DNA of 64,000 bases from Nemertoderma westbladi (GCA_032718475.1 JAUCBJ010006753.1:1-64000); one strand, 5' to 3'. Numbered from the stretch's first letter, positions 33,041 through 44,972 are shown. Notes: generated by a model not told the origin, from the sequence alone. Made by a program: numbers and translations.

Positions 33041-35182
33041 TACTACTACTACTACTACTAGGATCGGCATGCTGCATTGCAGCTGCATTTTTAAGAATGC
33101 TGTGCCGGCTTGTCAACAAAATTACACCGCCACAACTCCTTATCACCCATGACATTTGCTAGATCATCCGCATCTTTAAGGCCAGTGTCCTTTAAGATGC
33201 GTCTCAAGAAAGTCATGGGCTGTCCACCATGCTTATTCACTCCATAAGCCTGCCAAAGTACAAGATTATGCACTGGCTGGTCCTCACGGCGAAAGCAATG
33301 TCCTGCAAAGCGGAGGCGATTTTGTTCTAGTGTCAAGCTTGGGGGAACCAATGAGACACCTCCAATGTTATATAGTGTCTGGTTGGAGATGTGTGCATTG
33401 TACTTGACACAATGAACCCGGCGTAGCATTCTTGTGAATGTGCCATCCAGAGATTTGGTGTCCTCAGCAGTTAGAGCCCAGCATGGACTCCCGAAGAGGA
33501 GTACTGGAACTACTGCTGCTCTGAATAATCGGACCTTAAGTTTCCGATTAATTCTCGGTGACTTCCAAATCCTGGAAAGCCTATTCAAGGCTGCCCATGC
33601 CTTTCCCTTACGTATTCGAAGGTCCTCACCTGACTTCCGGATCCATGATCACAGGTAACAGAAGTCATCCACATGCTCAAGCATACCATCCTTTGAGCTT
33701 ATGCTCATCCGATCAGAGACTTGCTGAGGACTTTCAAAGTTAACTGTCAGAATTTTGGTCTTTCTGGAGTTAATAAAAAGACCAACACTAGAAGCAGCAT
33801 GTTCTAATGAGCTGAGGAGCCGTTGGGCTCCCTCTAATGATTCTGAGAGTACTCCTAAGTCATCAGCAAAGTCTAAATCAGTTAGGTACTTGGCAGGATT
33901 TCCTCGACTTCTGGAGCCAGTAGGTGGAGTTATCATCACCCCATCATCATTATAATGATCTAAGGACATGCGTAGAACATAGTCAACCACAATAATGAAC
34001 AATAATGGTGCAAGTGTGTCTCCTTGGAGGACGCCCCATAACACTTCAAATGGTTCTGTGCCACCATCAACAGTAGACACAAATGTTGTCGAACCATCGT
34101 ATACTGATCTGATTGCTGCAATAATTTCATCAGGAATCCCATATAATGAAAGTATGCTGAACATACGTGAGCGAGAGACTGAATCAAAGGCCTTGAAGAA
34201 GTCAACAAAGATAACAGCCAGATGCCTGTCTTTCTTTTTTGATAACTCTTCAATTATCCTTCTAAGTGCCAAAATGGGCTCCATGGTCCCACGACCTTTC
34301 CGGAACCCATTCTGATTTCCACGGAGCAGTCTCTCAATGGGATCCCTGATGCGATTTAATAGAATCCTATTGTATAGCTTTGCAGCAATCGAGATCAATG
34401 AGATTCCCCGAAAAGAACCATAGAGTGTTAGGTTGCCCTTCTTGGGAACTGGCACCAACTTATTTATTTTCATTTCTTGTGGGACTCTTGTTGTTCGGTA
34501 CATGTCTACTATGATGGGATAGATGAGCTTTAAACACTCAGGTATTTTAAAGACCTCAGGGGGAACACCATCTACTCCACTGGCACGATTGGTCTTAATG
34601 CTCTTTGCAGCAGCCTTCACTTCTGCAAAGGAGATATCGCCAATGGGAATATCTGAGAGTACAGACTCAGACACTTTTACTTCTATAAAGTTATCAGGCA
34701 ATACCCTGTCATTTTTGAGGAGCTTTTCAAAGTGGGCTTTCCAACCATTGAGGTGATTCAGCCTTAACCTTGGTGGTTGGTTGGCTTTTCCGCCCAGTAA
34801 GCAGATTGATCGATTTCCATGCCTGGGATGATTGCCTGCTGTCGTCAGCATTATTGATGGCATCAACCTGTTGGTTTATTAGCTCCTGTAGATTAGCAGA
34901 GTACTGCCTGTTCAGGGACCTAGATGCAGCCTTAACTGCATTCTTGGCCGCTGTAGTATGTTTGAGTCGGGACTCTTTCTGCGCCTTATGAAGGTCATTT
35001 CGGCACTTCTGAATTTTGTTGTCAGTCCAGGGGGCCCTTTTCCAGTTTCGAGGGTATACAGGAACTGTTTCTGCAGCTGCTAACTTAACTGCTTCTGTAA
35101 AGGCAGTATAGCCCTCACAGTGATCTGCCGCCTCAGAGGCAAGAGCCTCATACCTGTTGCTCAGCTGTAGTGTGAAGCTGGA
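33040..35182 (-). pseudogene. RTE1 copy 4, antisense in BEL/Pao Gag
   Basis: 2.1-kb 5'-truncated copy beginning, on the plus strand, with GTACTACTACTACTACTA (complement of the TAG tail). It covers the end of the linker after the endonuclease, the complete RT (FVDFFKAFDSV, DFADDLGVLSES) and the C-terminal domain. Breaks: a TGA at about 33649 replaces GGA in LGSWIRK, and a small deletion near 34740-34770 shifts the frame (compared with 15361-15390). Homology ends near GTGTGAAGCTGGA. I could not resolve a clear TSD; the BEL/Pao Gag frame resumes at about 35183. Confidence 0.88.
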
Positions 35183-36657
35183 CAGATTGCCCGAAAGTTC
35201 CCCGGATGGCTGCAAAGCAAGTGGGCGTATAAATGCGTAGATCTCCGACGCAGACACCCAGATCGAGATCCCAGTTTCCTCGAAATGTCGGCATTCCTAG
35301 ATGATATCTCCGAAGCCATGAATGACTCGATGTTCTCCAAACAAAGTCTCTCCAAGTTAGACGGAATAGAGAACAACTCTAGGAGCAGGGCACCAACTCC
35401 GAAACCGAGATTCCGCCCCCCTCCGGTGAGTACGATGGCCATCACCATGGCCGAGGATTCCGACGACGAGGACTACGAGGAACCGACATCAGCCAAGGAA
35501 TGGGCGTGTTATCTATCGAATTGGGCACCCGAAAGGGAAGGCACCATAACCTCCCTTCTATGTCTCTTCTGTGGAGAGAAACATAAGGTGGAATTCTGCA
35601 GAAAGTTCCAGTTTGCTGAACTCGTTCCACGCTTCGAGGCGATAATGAAACACCGAGGATGCTTCCGGTGTCTCGGGACAGGTCACTACGTTCGGGATTG
35701 CGACCAAAGATCGTGCTGCGCAGTCTGTAATGACCTACGTCATCACACACTCCTCCACATCCCTGCGAACTTCGATTTTACCACCCTCCCGTTCCGGATC
35801 GAATCCAAATGGAGAGGAGAAACGAATCACGTCTCAAAGGGTACCCGGACGATTCAACGGAGGGAAACCAATCCGTTTAAGACCTCCACCGATGTATCAC
35901 ATGTGACAAATATCTCTGCTACGATCAATCTTATAAACCGCCGATACATGGTCTTCGCCAAAGTAATCCCAGTAAGATTTCAAGGGGTCGGGAAATCCTT
36001 AACAACGCTCGCGTCCCTTGACAACGGGTCGGATGGAACCATCATCGACCGGGATTTCCTCGAACAACTAGGCCTAGACTACGAACCTTGCAAACGGCCC
36101 ATACAAACTATTACCGACCATAGAGAAGTGGAGTCCGGGGAGGTACAACTCAAGATGGAAGGGGTTATGAAGGGTTACGAGACAGTCAAACTGACGATCA
36201 AGAATGCTCTGGTACACACCGATCTCCGAGTGCGGTTCCGACAATCATCCAAATACGCACCCCTCATACAGCTAGACTGGGAAGATGTAGATCTACGATG
36301 CCTGCCATTGGACGTAAACCGAATTACCCTACTAATCGGACTTGACACACCGGAGTTACATATACCAACCGGAGACGTAGCCCGATCCGTGAAGCCGGAA
36401 GATGGCTTTTATGCAGAACGCACGATCATGGGATGGACACTCTGCGGCATCAAAGAGGAGACTACCGACACCTATACCTATCTCCCTAAATGTCAGATTA
36501 ATGAGAATGTAACATCTGTGGGCTACTGTTCCGCAACCGACCTGGACGAGGATTTATTCCTAGAAACTGAAAAAACCCAGCAGGAAATGACCAAATACTT
36601 TAACTTAGAGACCCAAGAGTTTGCTGAAAAGGACGAGAACCCGTCCGAGGAAGATAA
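35183..36657 (+). pseudogene. BEL/Pao Gag end and protease
   Basis: Resumes Gag after RTE1 with IARKFPGWLQSKWAYK. Zinc-binding clusters CLFCGEKHKVEFC, CFRCLGTGHYVRDC and CAVCNDLRHHTLLH are all of the BEL/Pao type. The protease follows: LASLDNGSDGTIIDRDF, where the expected DSG/DTG catalytic loop reads DNG, a likely inactivating change. The frame runs on to 36799 out of phase; the RT frame takes over at about 36658, so there is a 1-base shift near 36655. Confidence 0.82.
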
Positions 36658-37684
36658 TATTGTATCGACGTCCTTGATCAGGCCACGTTCAAAGACGGAC
36701 ATTGGTGTTCGCCCATGCTGTGGAAAGACCCAGATAGACCAATGGCGAATAATGCCAGCATGGCCCTTAGGAGGCTTAAGGGGATCCTACGCCGGTTAAA
36801 CGACCTACCCGAGATAAAGGAGAAATACAATAATGTAATTAAAGGATATCTAGAAGATGGATTGGCAGAAATGGTACCCCGGAATGAACTGCAGGGGGGT
36901 AGACGGATGTATTATCTCCCAACCCACTATGTGGTAGAAGCCCGGAAGGGTGGTAAAATCCGGGTAGTAAATGATGCTGTGGCTATGTATCAGGGCGAAT
37001 CCCTGAACAGCCAACTTTATACAGGGCCCAACATCTACAGTACACTCATCGGCGTGTTGATCAGGTTCAGGGAAAACCGAATAGCCTTCACCTGCGACAT
37101 CAAAGCAATGTTCCACCAGGTCCGAACGCTACCAAGAGACTCAGACTGTCTACGTATATTATGGACAGATAAAACATTAACTCCACAGGAGATAAGTCAA
37201 CTCACCTTGAAGGATGTGGACGTAATGTGCATGATTGTCAGGATCTTCGGCGCTAAGGACTCGCCGGTGGCATGTAGTGACATGCTGAAGAAAACAGCGG
37301 CTATGTGCGAAAACGAGTTCCCTCCGACAGTCATAGAGACCATCTGACGATGCTTCTACGTAGGCGACGGCTGCGCCGGTGCCGATAATGTTGACGAGGC
37401 ATATCAGCTGGCGATGGGGATGGTGGAATGTTTAAAGAGAGGAGGTTTCCCTCTCGTAAAGTTTAGATCCCACGATAAGGAACTTATGGAAAAGTTCCCG
37501 GAGGAAATCAGACTGGACGACAATAAAATGTATTCCGAGGGTGTGGATCACCGTGTACTCGGTATTGAATGGGACATAGAATTGGATGAATTCATCTTCA
37601 AATATAACCCCCTACCCAAGCCCATGACAAAAAGGGGATGTCTGTCTATAAAGAGTGCTATATTCGATCCACTAAACTTCATAT
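36658..37684 (+). pseudogene. BEL/Pao reverse transcriptase, catalytically mutated
   Basis: FKDGHWCSPMLWKDPDRP leads into RT. Palm motifs: THYVVEARKGGKIRVVNDA and FTCDIKAMFHQVR (motif A Asp present). A TGA at 37345 interrupts the frame where CGA is likely ancestral, and directly after it the YxDD box reads CFYVGDG, so the first catalytic Asp is Gly. The downstream KFRSHDKELMEKFPEE and DHRVLGIEWD segments are normal for the family. A further frameshift near 37685 precedes the RNase H frame. Confidence 0.85.
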
Positions 37685-40063
37685 CCTCCAGTAACATTGG
37701 CCAGAATGAATTTGATCAAAGAAATGTGGATAGAAGGACTGGGTTGGGACGAAGAACTCCCCCCACACCTCAGTGTCAAATGGAGAAAGTGGACGGAACA
37801 ACTCGAACATCTACATCTTATGCGGATCCCTCGACCGTTCTTCCTCGATAAACTACCCACCGATATATTCCAGCTCCATACCTTCTTGGACGCATCGAAT
37901 ACCAGAATCGGCGTAGTTACCTTCCTAAGAAGATTAAGTCAGGATGGAAACGGCGATACGAGCTTCTTATTCTCTAAGGCTAAGACGGTATCCGGGGAAT
38001 TCGTAGCAACGATACCGAGACTCGAGCTACAGACCGCAGTTTGGGCAGTGAGGCAGAACCGCATGATCATGCGGAACTTACGAATCCCCATCGAATCGCA
38101 GCATTTCTGGGTCGATTCGAGTATCGTACTCTACTACCTCCACTCACCATCACGGCGACATACCACGTTTGTAGCGAACCGAGCCACTGAGATAAAACAG
38201 TGCACCGGCCGAGAACAGTGGCACCATGTAAACGGGAAAGAAAACCCAGCGGACTTATCGAGCAGAGGCGCCACCCCACGACAACTCGGTAAAAGTAAAC
38301 TCTGGCTTACAGGCCCGGAATTCCTACAGCAGCCACAATTAACCTGGAGCACCCGATTCGATCCCGAACTAGATAGCGGAAAATACTCCGAAGACAACAA
38401 GGAGATCCGTAAAGTCCATAGAATCGCCACAGTGGAGATCTATAGTTGTCTGACCGAGCCTGCAAAGGACTCGGGCAGGCACTATAATATCGCGACTATC
38501 ACGCAACCAGCGGCGTCTTTACAACTATTGCTAGAGCGAACCTCCTCAATGAGACATCTCATCCACCACGTCTTAACCCTTCGCAACTTCCTGCGGTGGA
38601 AGGACAACAAACCGGTAGTTCGACGAAGTATACAAGAACTCATCATTACGGAGAAGTGTATTGTTAGATATGTCCAGAAAGAAAGTTTCCCCGATGAGTG
38701 GGAACAACTCAGTGCGGGCAAGACCTTGAAACCGGACAGCCCAGTATATCAATTGAGACCCATGATGGGAGAAGACGGACTGATTCGACTGAATACCCGG
38801 ATGGCAAACGCCCCGGTTGAATACGAAGTCAAATACCCAGCGCTTCTGCCCGGAACGTCAACACTAGCCAGGCTATTAATCCAACAGTGTCATGAGGAAA
38901 ACCATCACGCGGGACAGAACTGGATTATGGCTAATATACGGCAAAGATATTGGATCACCCACATCAAGCCACTGATCCGGAAAGTGTTAAAGCGTTGTTT
39001 TCCCTGCAGAAGATATCTAGCGCCACCGCTCACACAAAGAATGGCCGACCTACCAGCCACACGACTGCAGTCCGATTCCCCGCCGTTCTACGTAACTGGA
39101 GTAGACTGTTTCGGACCATTTACAGTCATCGAGCGACGATCCAACATCAAATGCTGGGGAGCCATCTTTACATGCCTTAGGTCTAGGGCAATCTACCTAG
39201 ACCTCGTAGTGAACCTTACGCAACACGCATTTATCAACGCCCTGTGTCGGTTCGTGGCAAACAATGGAACATGTCGTCATATGTACTCCGATAATGGTAC
39301 AAACTTCGTGGGAGGAGAAAGAGAACTTAGAGAGGCGATCGAGGGATGGTTCACCGAAGAGACCGCATCCCAAGTCTGGAGGGAACACCATATACAATGG
39401 CACTTCCAAACACCCTTGGCACCCCATACGAGCGGGGTATGGGAGAAGCTCATCGACTTGGTAAAACGATCCATGCGCGTCGCATTAGGGGACACCCGGG
39501 TAACCCACGACACCCTTCGCACAACATTCTGCGAGATCACGGCTACCCTAAACAACCGGCCCATCGTACCTATTCACGACGACCCCACAGATCGGGAGCC
39601 TCTTACACCTAACCATCTACTCGGAAGACCCAAAACCAACATTCTTCCAGAGGCGATGTTCCCAGATCCCAATGATATCGCGAGACCTACCAATTGGAAG
39701 AAGGCCCAAGCGTTGGCAGCGCATTGGTGGAGAATCTGGGCCCAAGAGTACCTCATAACCCTCCGGACCAGGAGGAAGTGGAACAACACCTATAGGAACG
39801 TCGCAGTTGGCGACATGGTGCTAGTGAAGGAAGACCTCAAAGACCGCGTCCACTGGCCTGTGGCGCGAGTCGTGGCAATAACTCCAAGTAAAGACGGACT
39901 TGCGAGAACTGTGACGATACGAACGGCAAAGGGCCACTACCAACGCCCTATCCAGAGACTGTGCCTTCTCGAAGGCAATGACAGTGGTGACTCTACGAGA
40001 GGTAATAAGTTCCCTACTCAGGATCCTGCTGCAGACATTGGTGACAATGCTAAACCCGTTTAA
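37685..40063 (+). pseudogene. BEL/Pao RNase H, integrase and C-terminal domain (long intact frame)
   Basis: One open frame of nearly 790 codons from about 37685 to TAA at 40061-40063. RNase H: LHTFLDASNTRIG, ATIPRLELQTAVWAV, HFWVDSSIVLYYL, WHHVNGKENPADLSSRG. Integrase: HEENHHAGQNW and CFPCRRY zinc-binding residues; catalytic Asp in VTGVDCFGPF, Asp in MYSDNGTNFVGG, Glu in SGVWEKLIDLVK. C-terminal VHWPVARVVAI and RPIQRLCLLEGND. All catalytic residues remain, unlike protease and RT. It belongs to the same polyprotein as the upstream segments. Confidence 0.9.
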
Positions 40064-41486
40064 ACCCTTCTCTTCCTGTTGACAAACTCTTTTAAATGTG
40101 ATTTACTGACAATGAATTATGGACCCCCTTAAACCAACTGTAACCACGCAATGGTATTTGTGTTTCCTCGTGTGTTATGTGGAGTCCAGCATCACCCTGC
40201 AGATGTTTCGACTGACGCAGGGTCGTTTATGTGTTGTTTACCCTGATTTTGGTCATCAGGACCAACGACATTGGATTATTGGAAATGGTAAAGATTTGAA
40301 GTGGAATTCATTGTATCCATTGTGTTGTATTGTGTTGTCCGTTGCGTATGCAGTTCGGGGCGTAGGCGGTGTAACTAGTCCAGCTGTAGATCCCGGATTG
40401 CCGCGCAACACCCCCTCTATCCCGTTATTCTGGTGGGTCCATGGTGCATCCACATGACTTCGTCGATAGAGGTTTTATGTTTCTCAGTCGCGTTATTCTG
40501 GTGGGACCGTTGCGTGGATTTTGGGGCGCAGGCGGTGTAACTAGTCCAGATGTAGATCCCGGATTGCCGCGCAACACCCCCTCTATCCCATTATTCTGGT
40601 GGGTCCATGGTGCATCCACATGACTTCGTCGATAGAGGTTTTATGTTTCTCAGTCGCGTTATTCTGGTGGGACCATTGCATGGATTTTGGGGCGTAGGCG
40701 GTGTAACTAGTCCAGCTGTAGATCCCAGAATGTGGCGTAACCCCATCCCACATGACTTCGTCGGCTGAGCTTTATGTTGTTGGGAGTGTTATTCTGGTGG
40801 GTCCCTGGTGCATTCCACGTGACTTCACTTCCAGCATCTTCATTGTCTGTTACGTGTGCAGTTTGGGGCGTAGGCGGTGTAACTAGCCCAGCTGTAGATC
40901 CCAGATTGCCGCGTAACACCCCTTCCACAACGAAAATTTCCCAAAGAAGATGGTTGAATGTAGTTGGAAATGATGAAAAGAAACAGACAACCCTACTATA
41001 AACTGAATGATGACGCGTATGATGATGAAAATGTAATGATGCGCACCCTGGTGCTGCGCTTATAACAAATGATGATAGCCGGGGTGCTATAACCTCAATG
41101 ATGAAATGGAAATAAATGAAATGTGAAATAAGTGTGGAAATAAATGATGAAATGTGATGAAATAATGAAATGTGAAATAATAAATGAGAAATGAAAAAAG
41201 ACAAAAAAAATGTATAAAATGTAGAAAGAAAAGAATTGGAAAAAGAAGAGGACATAAAAAGTCAAAAAACTGGTTGGATATAATTGTATAGCTATAGTAA
41301 CTGCAAATACTGAATGTAGTAGCAATAAGATGGTAGATGCCTATATAGCAATAATAATTAATAAACTGAATTATTCTGCAGTCACTATAGAATCAGACTT
41401 TCTGGATTTATAATTAACTTACTTAAATTTGCAACGGACATAATTGAAAATATGGACCCAAATCGCCAAATTCTCGGCGAGTAGTA
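40064..41486. repeat. Post-pol region: minisatellite (about 40350-40935) and AT-rich DNA
   Basis: Four imperfect tandem copies of a 166-176-bp unit, marked by GGCGTAGGCGGTGTAACTAG at about 40359, 40525, 40691 and 40867, followed by GTAGATCCC and GTTATTCTGGTGGG. Reading frames across it are short and repeat-driven. From about 41000 the DNA is rich in AATGATGAAATG-type simple sequence. Whether this belongs to the BEL/Pao element or is a separate insertion is unclear. Confidence 0.7.
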
Positions 41487-41744
41487 GGATCGGCATGCTG
41501 CATTGCAGCTGCATTTTTAAGAATGCTGTGCCGGCTTGTCAACAAAATTGCACCGCCACAACTCCCTATCACCCATGACATTTGCTAGATCATCCGCATC
41601 TTCAAGGCCAGTGTCCTTTAAGATGCGGATGATCTAGCAAATGTCATGGGTGATAGGGAGTTGTGGCGGTGCAATTTTGTTGACAAGCCGGCACAGCATT
41701 CTTAAAAATGCAGCTGCAATGCAGCATGCCGATCCTAGTAGTAG
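41487..41744. repeat. Foldback palindrome made of two RTE1 3' ends
   Basis: An antisense RTE1 3' end (about 41488-41602) is followed after about 17 bases by the same segment in sense (about 41620-41735), ending in a TAG tail. The arms are about 116 bp and virtually perfect by eye. RTE1 normally has a short internal inverted repeat here (CGCATCTT ... AAGATGCG), so the strand switch happened at that microhomology. Confidence 0.9.
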
Positions 41745-42636
41745 TATGAACAAGAATGGTGCAAGTGTGTCTCCTTGGAGGACGCCCCATAACACTTCAA
41801 ATGGTTCTGTGTCACCGTCAACAGTAGACACAAATGTTGTCGAACCATCGTATACTGATCTGATTGCTGAAATAATTTCATCAGGAATCCCATATAATGA
41901 AAGTAAATGCTGAACATACGTGAGCGAGAGACTGAATCAAAGGCCTTGAAGAAGTTCCTAAGTGCCAAAATGGGCTCCATGGTCCCACGACCTTTATGGA
42001 ACCCATTCTGATTTCCACGGAGCAGTCTCTCAATGGGATCCCTGATGCGATTTAATAGAATCCTATTGTATAGCTTTGCAGCAATCGAGATCAATGAGAT
42101 TCTCCGAAAAGAACCATAGAGTGTTAGGTTGCCCTTCTTGGGAACTGGCACCAACTTATTTGTTTTCATTTCTTGTGGGACTCTTGTTGTTCGGTACATG
42201 TCTACTATGATGGGATAGATAAGCTTTAAACACTCAGGTATTTTAAAGACCTCAGGGGGAACACCATCTACTCCACTGGCACGATTGGTCTTAATGCTCT
42301 TTGCAGCAGCCTTCACTTCTGCAAAGGAGATATCGCCAATGGGAATATCTGGGAGTACAGACTCAGACACTTTTACTTCTATAAAGTTATCAGGCAATAC
42401 CCTCACCCTGTCATTATTGAGGAGCTTTTCAAAGTGGGCTTTCCAACCATTGAGGCGATCGGCTGGTGATTCAGCCTCTGGTGGTTGGTTGGCTTTTCCG
42501 CCCAGTAAGCAGATTGATCGATTTCCATGCCTGGGATGATTGCCTGCTGTCGTCAGCATCACTGATGGCATCAACCTGTTGGTTTATTAGCTCCTGTAGA
42601 TTAGCAGAGTACTGCCTGTTCAGGGACCTAGATGCG
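41745..42636 (-). pseudogene. RTE1 copy 5, antisense internal fragment
   Basis: Covers the RT from the GDTLAPF region back to the linker before the RT (LNRQYSANLQEL region), truncated at both ends. Compared with other copies it has an internal deletion of about 90 bases near 41955 (removing the KKDRHLAVIFVDF codons, hence RT motif A), small insertions near 41906 and 42404, and a deletion near 42475. Flanked by the foldback on the left and the BEL/Pao 3' region on the right. Confidence 0.88.
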
Positions 42637-42659
42637 TAATACACTAAAATACGTAATAC

Positions 42660-43790
42660 ACTCGATTTATTGGAATATCCACAGCCTGGATCTCCTAACT
42701 TTGATACAAAATGGAACGCCCTGATAAATGAGAATGTGCGAGTCGTTAAATTCTCTGGGTGAGAGGGACCGGATTCCCGGAATCTACGAGAGCTCCGGTT
42801 GACCGATGTTAGTACGAGACTGAAATGAACTCGGAACGCAAAGGCAACCGGAGGAGAGGAGTTGTCGTTCTGGGAAACATTCTGGCAAAGCGTCTACAAA
42901 TCCCGATGTTTGATATACGACAACGAGGGAAACGCGACGCCCACTTCGAAGGTGATTACGTTGGCGCGATGCCAAAGTTTCGTGGACGACAAGAGTACGT
43001 ACCTCGCCCACTGGGGAAACCTAGCGGAGTGTACGGCGACGCTGCGAGAGGAATGTATATCAGTTATCCAGAATCGCGACGACTACCAGGAGAAGTATGG
43101 GACGAAGGAATACGGTCGATCCTTGGTCGTCGTCCTCGGAACCCTGGACGGTTTGGTGTTGATATGTCGAATATTTCCGACACCCAAACAGGAGGTGCGG
43201 ACAGCCGGAACGATCTGGCTATTACCACCAGAGATCCAACAGATCCTATTTGATTTCGACATCATTAAAGTCGGGTCGGATATAAAGGCGGACGTCCGAA
43301 ATTACTACGCTAACGTGCCTTTCGGAAGAAACCGTTGAGAAGATCTCAACGCCATTAGTCATTGCGTCGACACCCAAACACTGCTAGCCTGGTTGTGATC
43401 CGCAGAATTCATGCATGGATTCCGAGAGGTGAGACGGACTAAATCCGGTATTGGCTACCTCGCAGTGCTAAACGGCGGTATAGACTTTAAACCCCAGAAA
43501 TTCCAGGATTATAATAAGATATATGGTGGGTACCCGGAATTAGAAATAAAGAGTGAGCGAGAGAGCCGCTGGAAGGACGTAGAAAAAAGTGGACGATCCA
43601 CCACAAGTGGGAGAATCCGGATCGACGGAACTATATCTACATCGTAATGGAATCTTACACAGTTGCCAAATTCATCTGTAAAACTCTCGATAGTCTCATT
43701 AAGGCGGTTCCTGGATCCTTTACCGATTATGAGTGGAACGAAGTTATCGACCACGCATTCAAAGCGGTAGAGAATATTTCACCGGGAGAG
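42660..43790 (+). pseudogene. BEL/Pao extra 3' ORF, N-terminal part: DEDDy 3'-5' exonuclease-like
   Basis: Degenerate but coherent reading. Frame 1 runs from LLEYPQPGSPNF (about 42672) through SFWETFWQSVYKSRCLIYD, LVVVLGTLDGLVLICRIFP and LPPEIQQILFDFDIIKVGSD plus IKADV, then VDTQTLLAWL and KSGIGYLAVLNGGIDFKP; a shift near 43585 leads to YIYIVMESYTVAKFICKTL. The order fits RNase D/WRN-type exonucleases: core strand, LPP..L..L....IIKVG.....D (Exo II), D..L, GL..L......K, then Y...xDAY (Exo III, here ME instead of LD). I cannot place the Exo I DxE confidently. Four TGA stops (about 42752, 42826, 43336, 43399) and one frameshift. Tentative. Confidence 0.5.
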
Positions 43791-44972
43791 ATGAAAACGC
43801 TCACTGTCATCGCATCCTGGGATGAGAATGGACTGTTCGACATCCCTACGATTGCTAATCTCCTCGGTGCGGAGGAACCACTGATTTCTTCGGATGGGGA
43901 GGAATTATGGCTACAGGAAGGCGTCCTGCTGTCCACCCCAAAGCGACAACTCGATCCGGAAGTCGCGTACGAACTGGCCGCCAAACGGGTCGCCTTGGCC
44001 GAACCTGCGACGGAAGCAGGCATATCCACCCCACTTAGCTCCGGTGGTCCCGCTAGGGAGCTAGTAACTACCTTCGAGTTAAACGACTTCGGCGACATAT
44101 GTCAGAGGTTGTCTCCATATCCGTTCCCGGGGGGAGAAGACTGGTCTTCGGAGATCCCGAGTACCAGCACCCAACGGACCCGCTCAGCGATACAGGTTGA
44201 AAAGGGTCCCAGTGCTGCTCCGAAATACCCATACCCAATATCCCAGTGCTGCTCTTCGGAATTCCTCCGTCGAACGCCCCGGCACCTCTTCGCCGACCAG
44301 CTGTGGCAACGACCCCTTCCGTTCCACAGGACCCTATGCGACTTACCCGATGGTATGCCGAGCAGACCGAATAGATCCACCGCCAGAAACGGCAGGGGAT
44401 AAAGAAAGTTATCGAAACGAGAACATACTATGCCAAAGCCCAGCTTTTCGCGGGCTACCGGCCACGGCAAATATTCCTAAAAGCGACCGACGACTTGAGT
44501 ATTACGCCGGTGTCCCGATTCCGATATTCTTCGGTCGGGAGATGCAACTGGAGGTGTGCGGAAACTGCGGTTCGAGCAGTGCCCACGCGGTAAGAGAAAT
44601 CGGGTAACCGATTCGTGCCTCCAGCTCCTCGGGATACTTTATTGTCCCTACTGCGCGACATCGGGACATGATGTTTCAGTTTGTCCAACCCTCTATAACC
44701 TCTGCACAACATGATTATTCGGCCCATTCGCGATCCTTCGGCGTTTATATTCATATAAGGAAGAGTTCGGTGACGGAAAGTGGTTCCTAGAGGCACGCAC
44801 CACCGAGTTGGAGAGACGGACGGATATGATCCCGCTACCATCGAAAGGAAGAGCCGCCAGGAGACAAGCTGAAGCGATGCTCACTATGGACGTTGATGCT
44901 CCCCTACCAGCACTGGCGATCGACGAGAGTCGACGGGCGAAGAGGAGAAAGGTGTATCAGAGTAAGAAATAG
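43791..44972 (+). pseudogene. BEL/Pao extra 3' ORF, C-terminal part: Pro-rich linker, CCHC knuckle, basic tail
   Basis: Continues the frame that opens at 43647 (GEMKTLTVIASWDENGLFD, ELAAKRVALAEPATEAGIS), through a Pro/Ser-rich linker to about 44200, then shifts frame at least twice. Near 44640 a CX2CX4HX4C knuckle, CPYCATSGHDVSVC, is preceded by CGNCGSS. The end is basic (ESRRAKRRKVYQSKK, TAG at 44970-44972), about 180 bases before the 3' LTR. A TGA at about 44690 is a further lesion. A zinc knuckle and basic tail suggest nucleic-acid binding. Confidence 0.5.

Noticed and set aside
40707-41325. Minus-strand frames of 182 and 76 codons
   Set aside because: Phe/Ser/His-rich translation of AATGATGAAATG-type simple sequence; no domain.
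42825-43253. 142-codon forward frame rich in Arg
   Set aside because: Out of phase with the exonuclease-like reading over the same bases, which has better motif order.
31221-44972. TGA reassigned as a sense codon
   Set aside because: The intact gypsy pol terminates at TGA, Trp is written TGG throughout, and CpG decay of CGA explains the in-frame TGAs.
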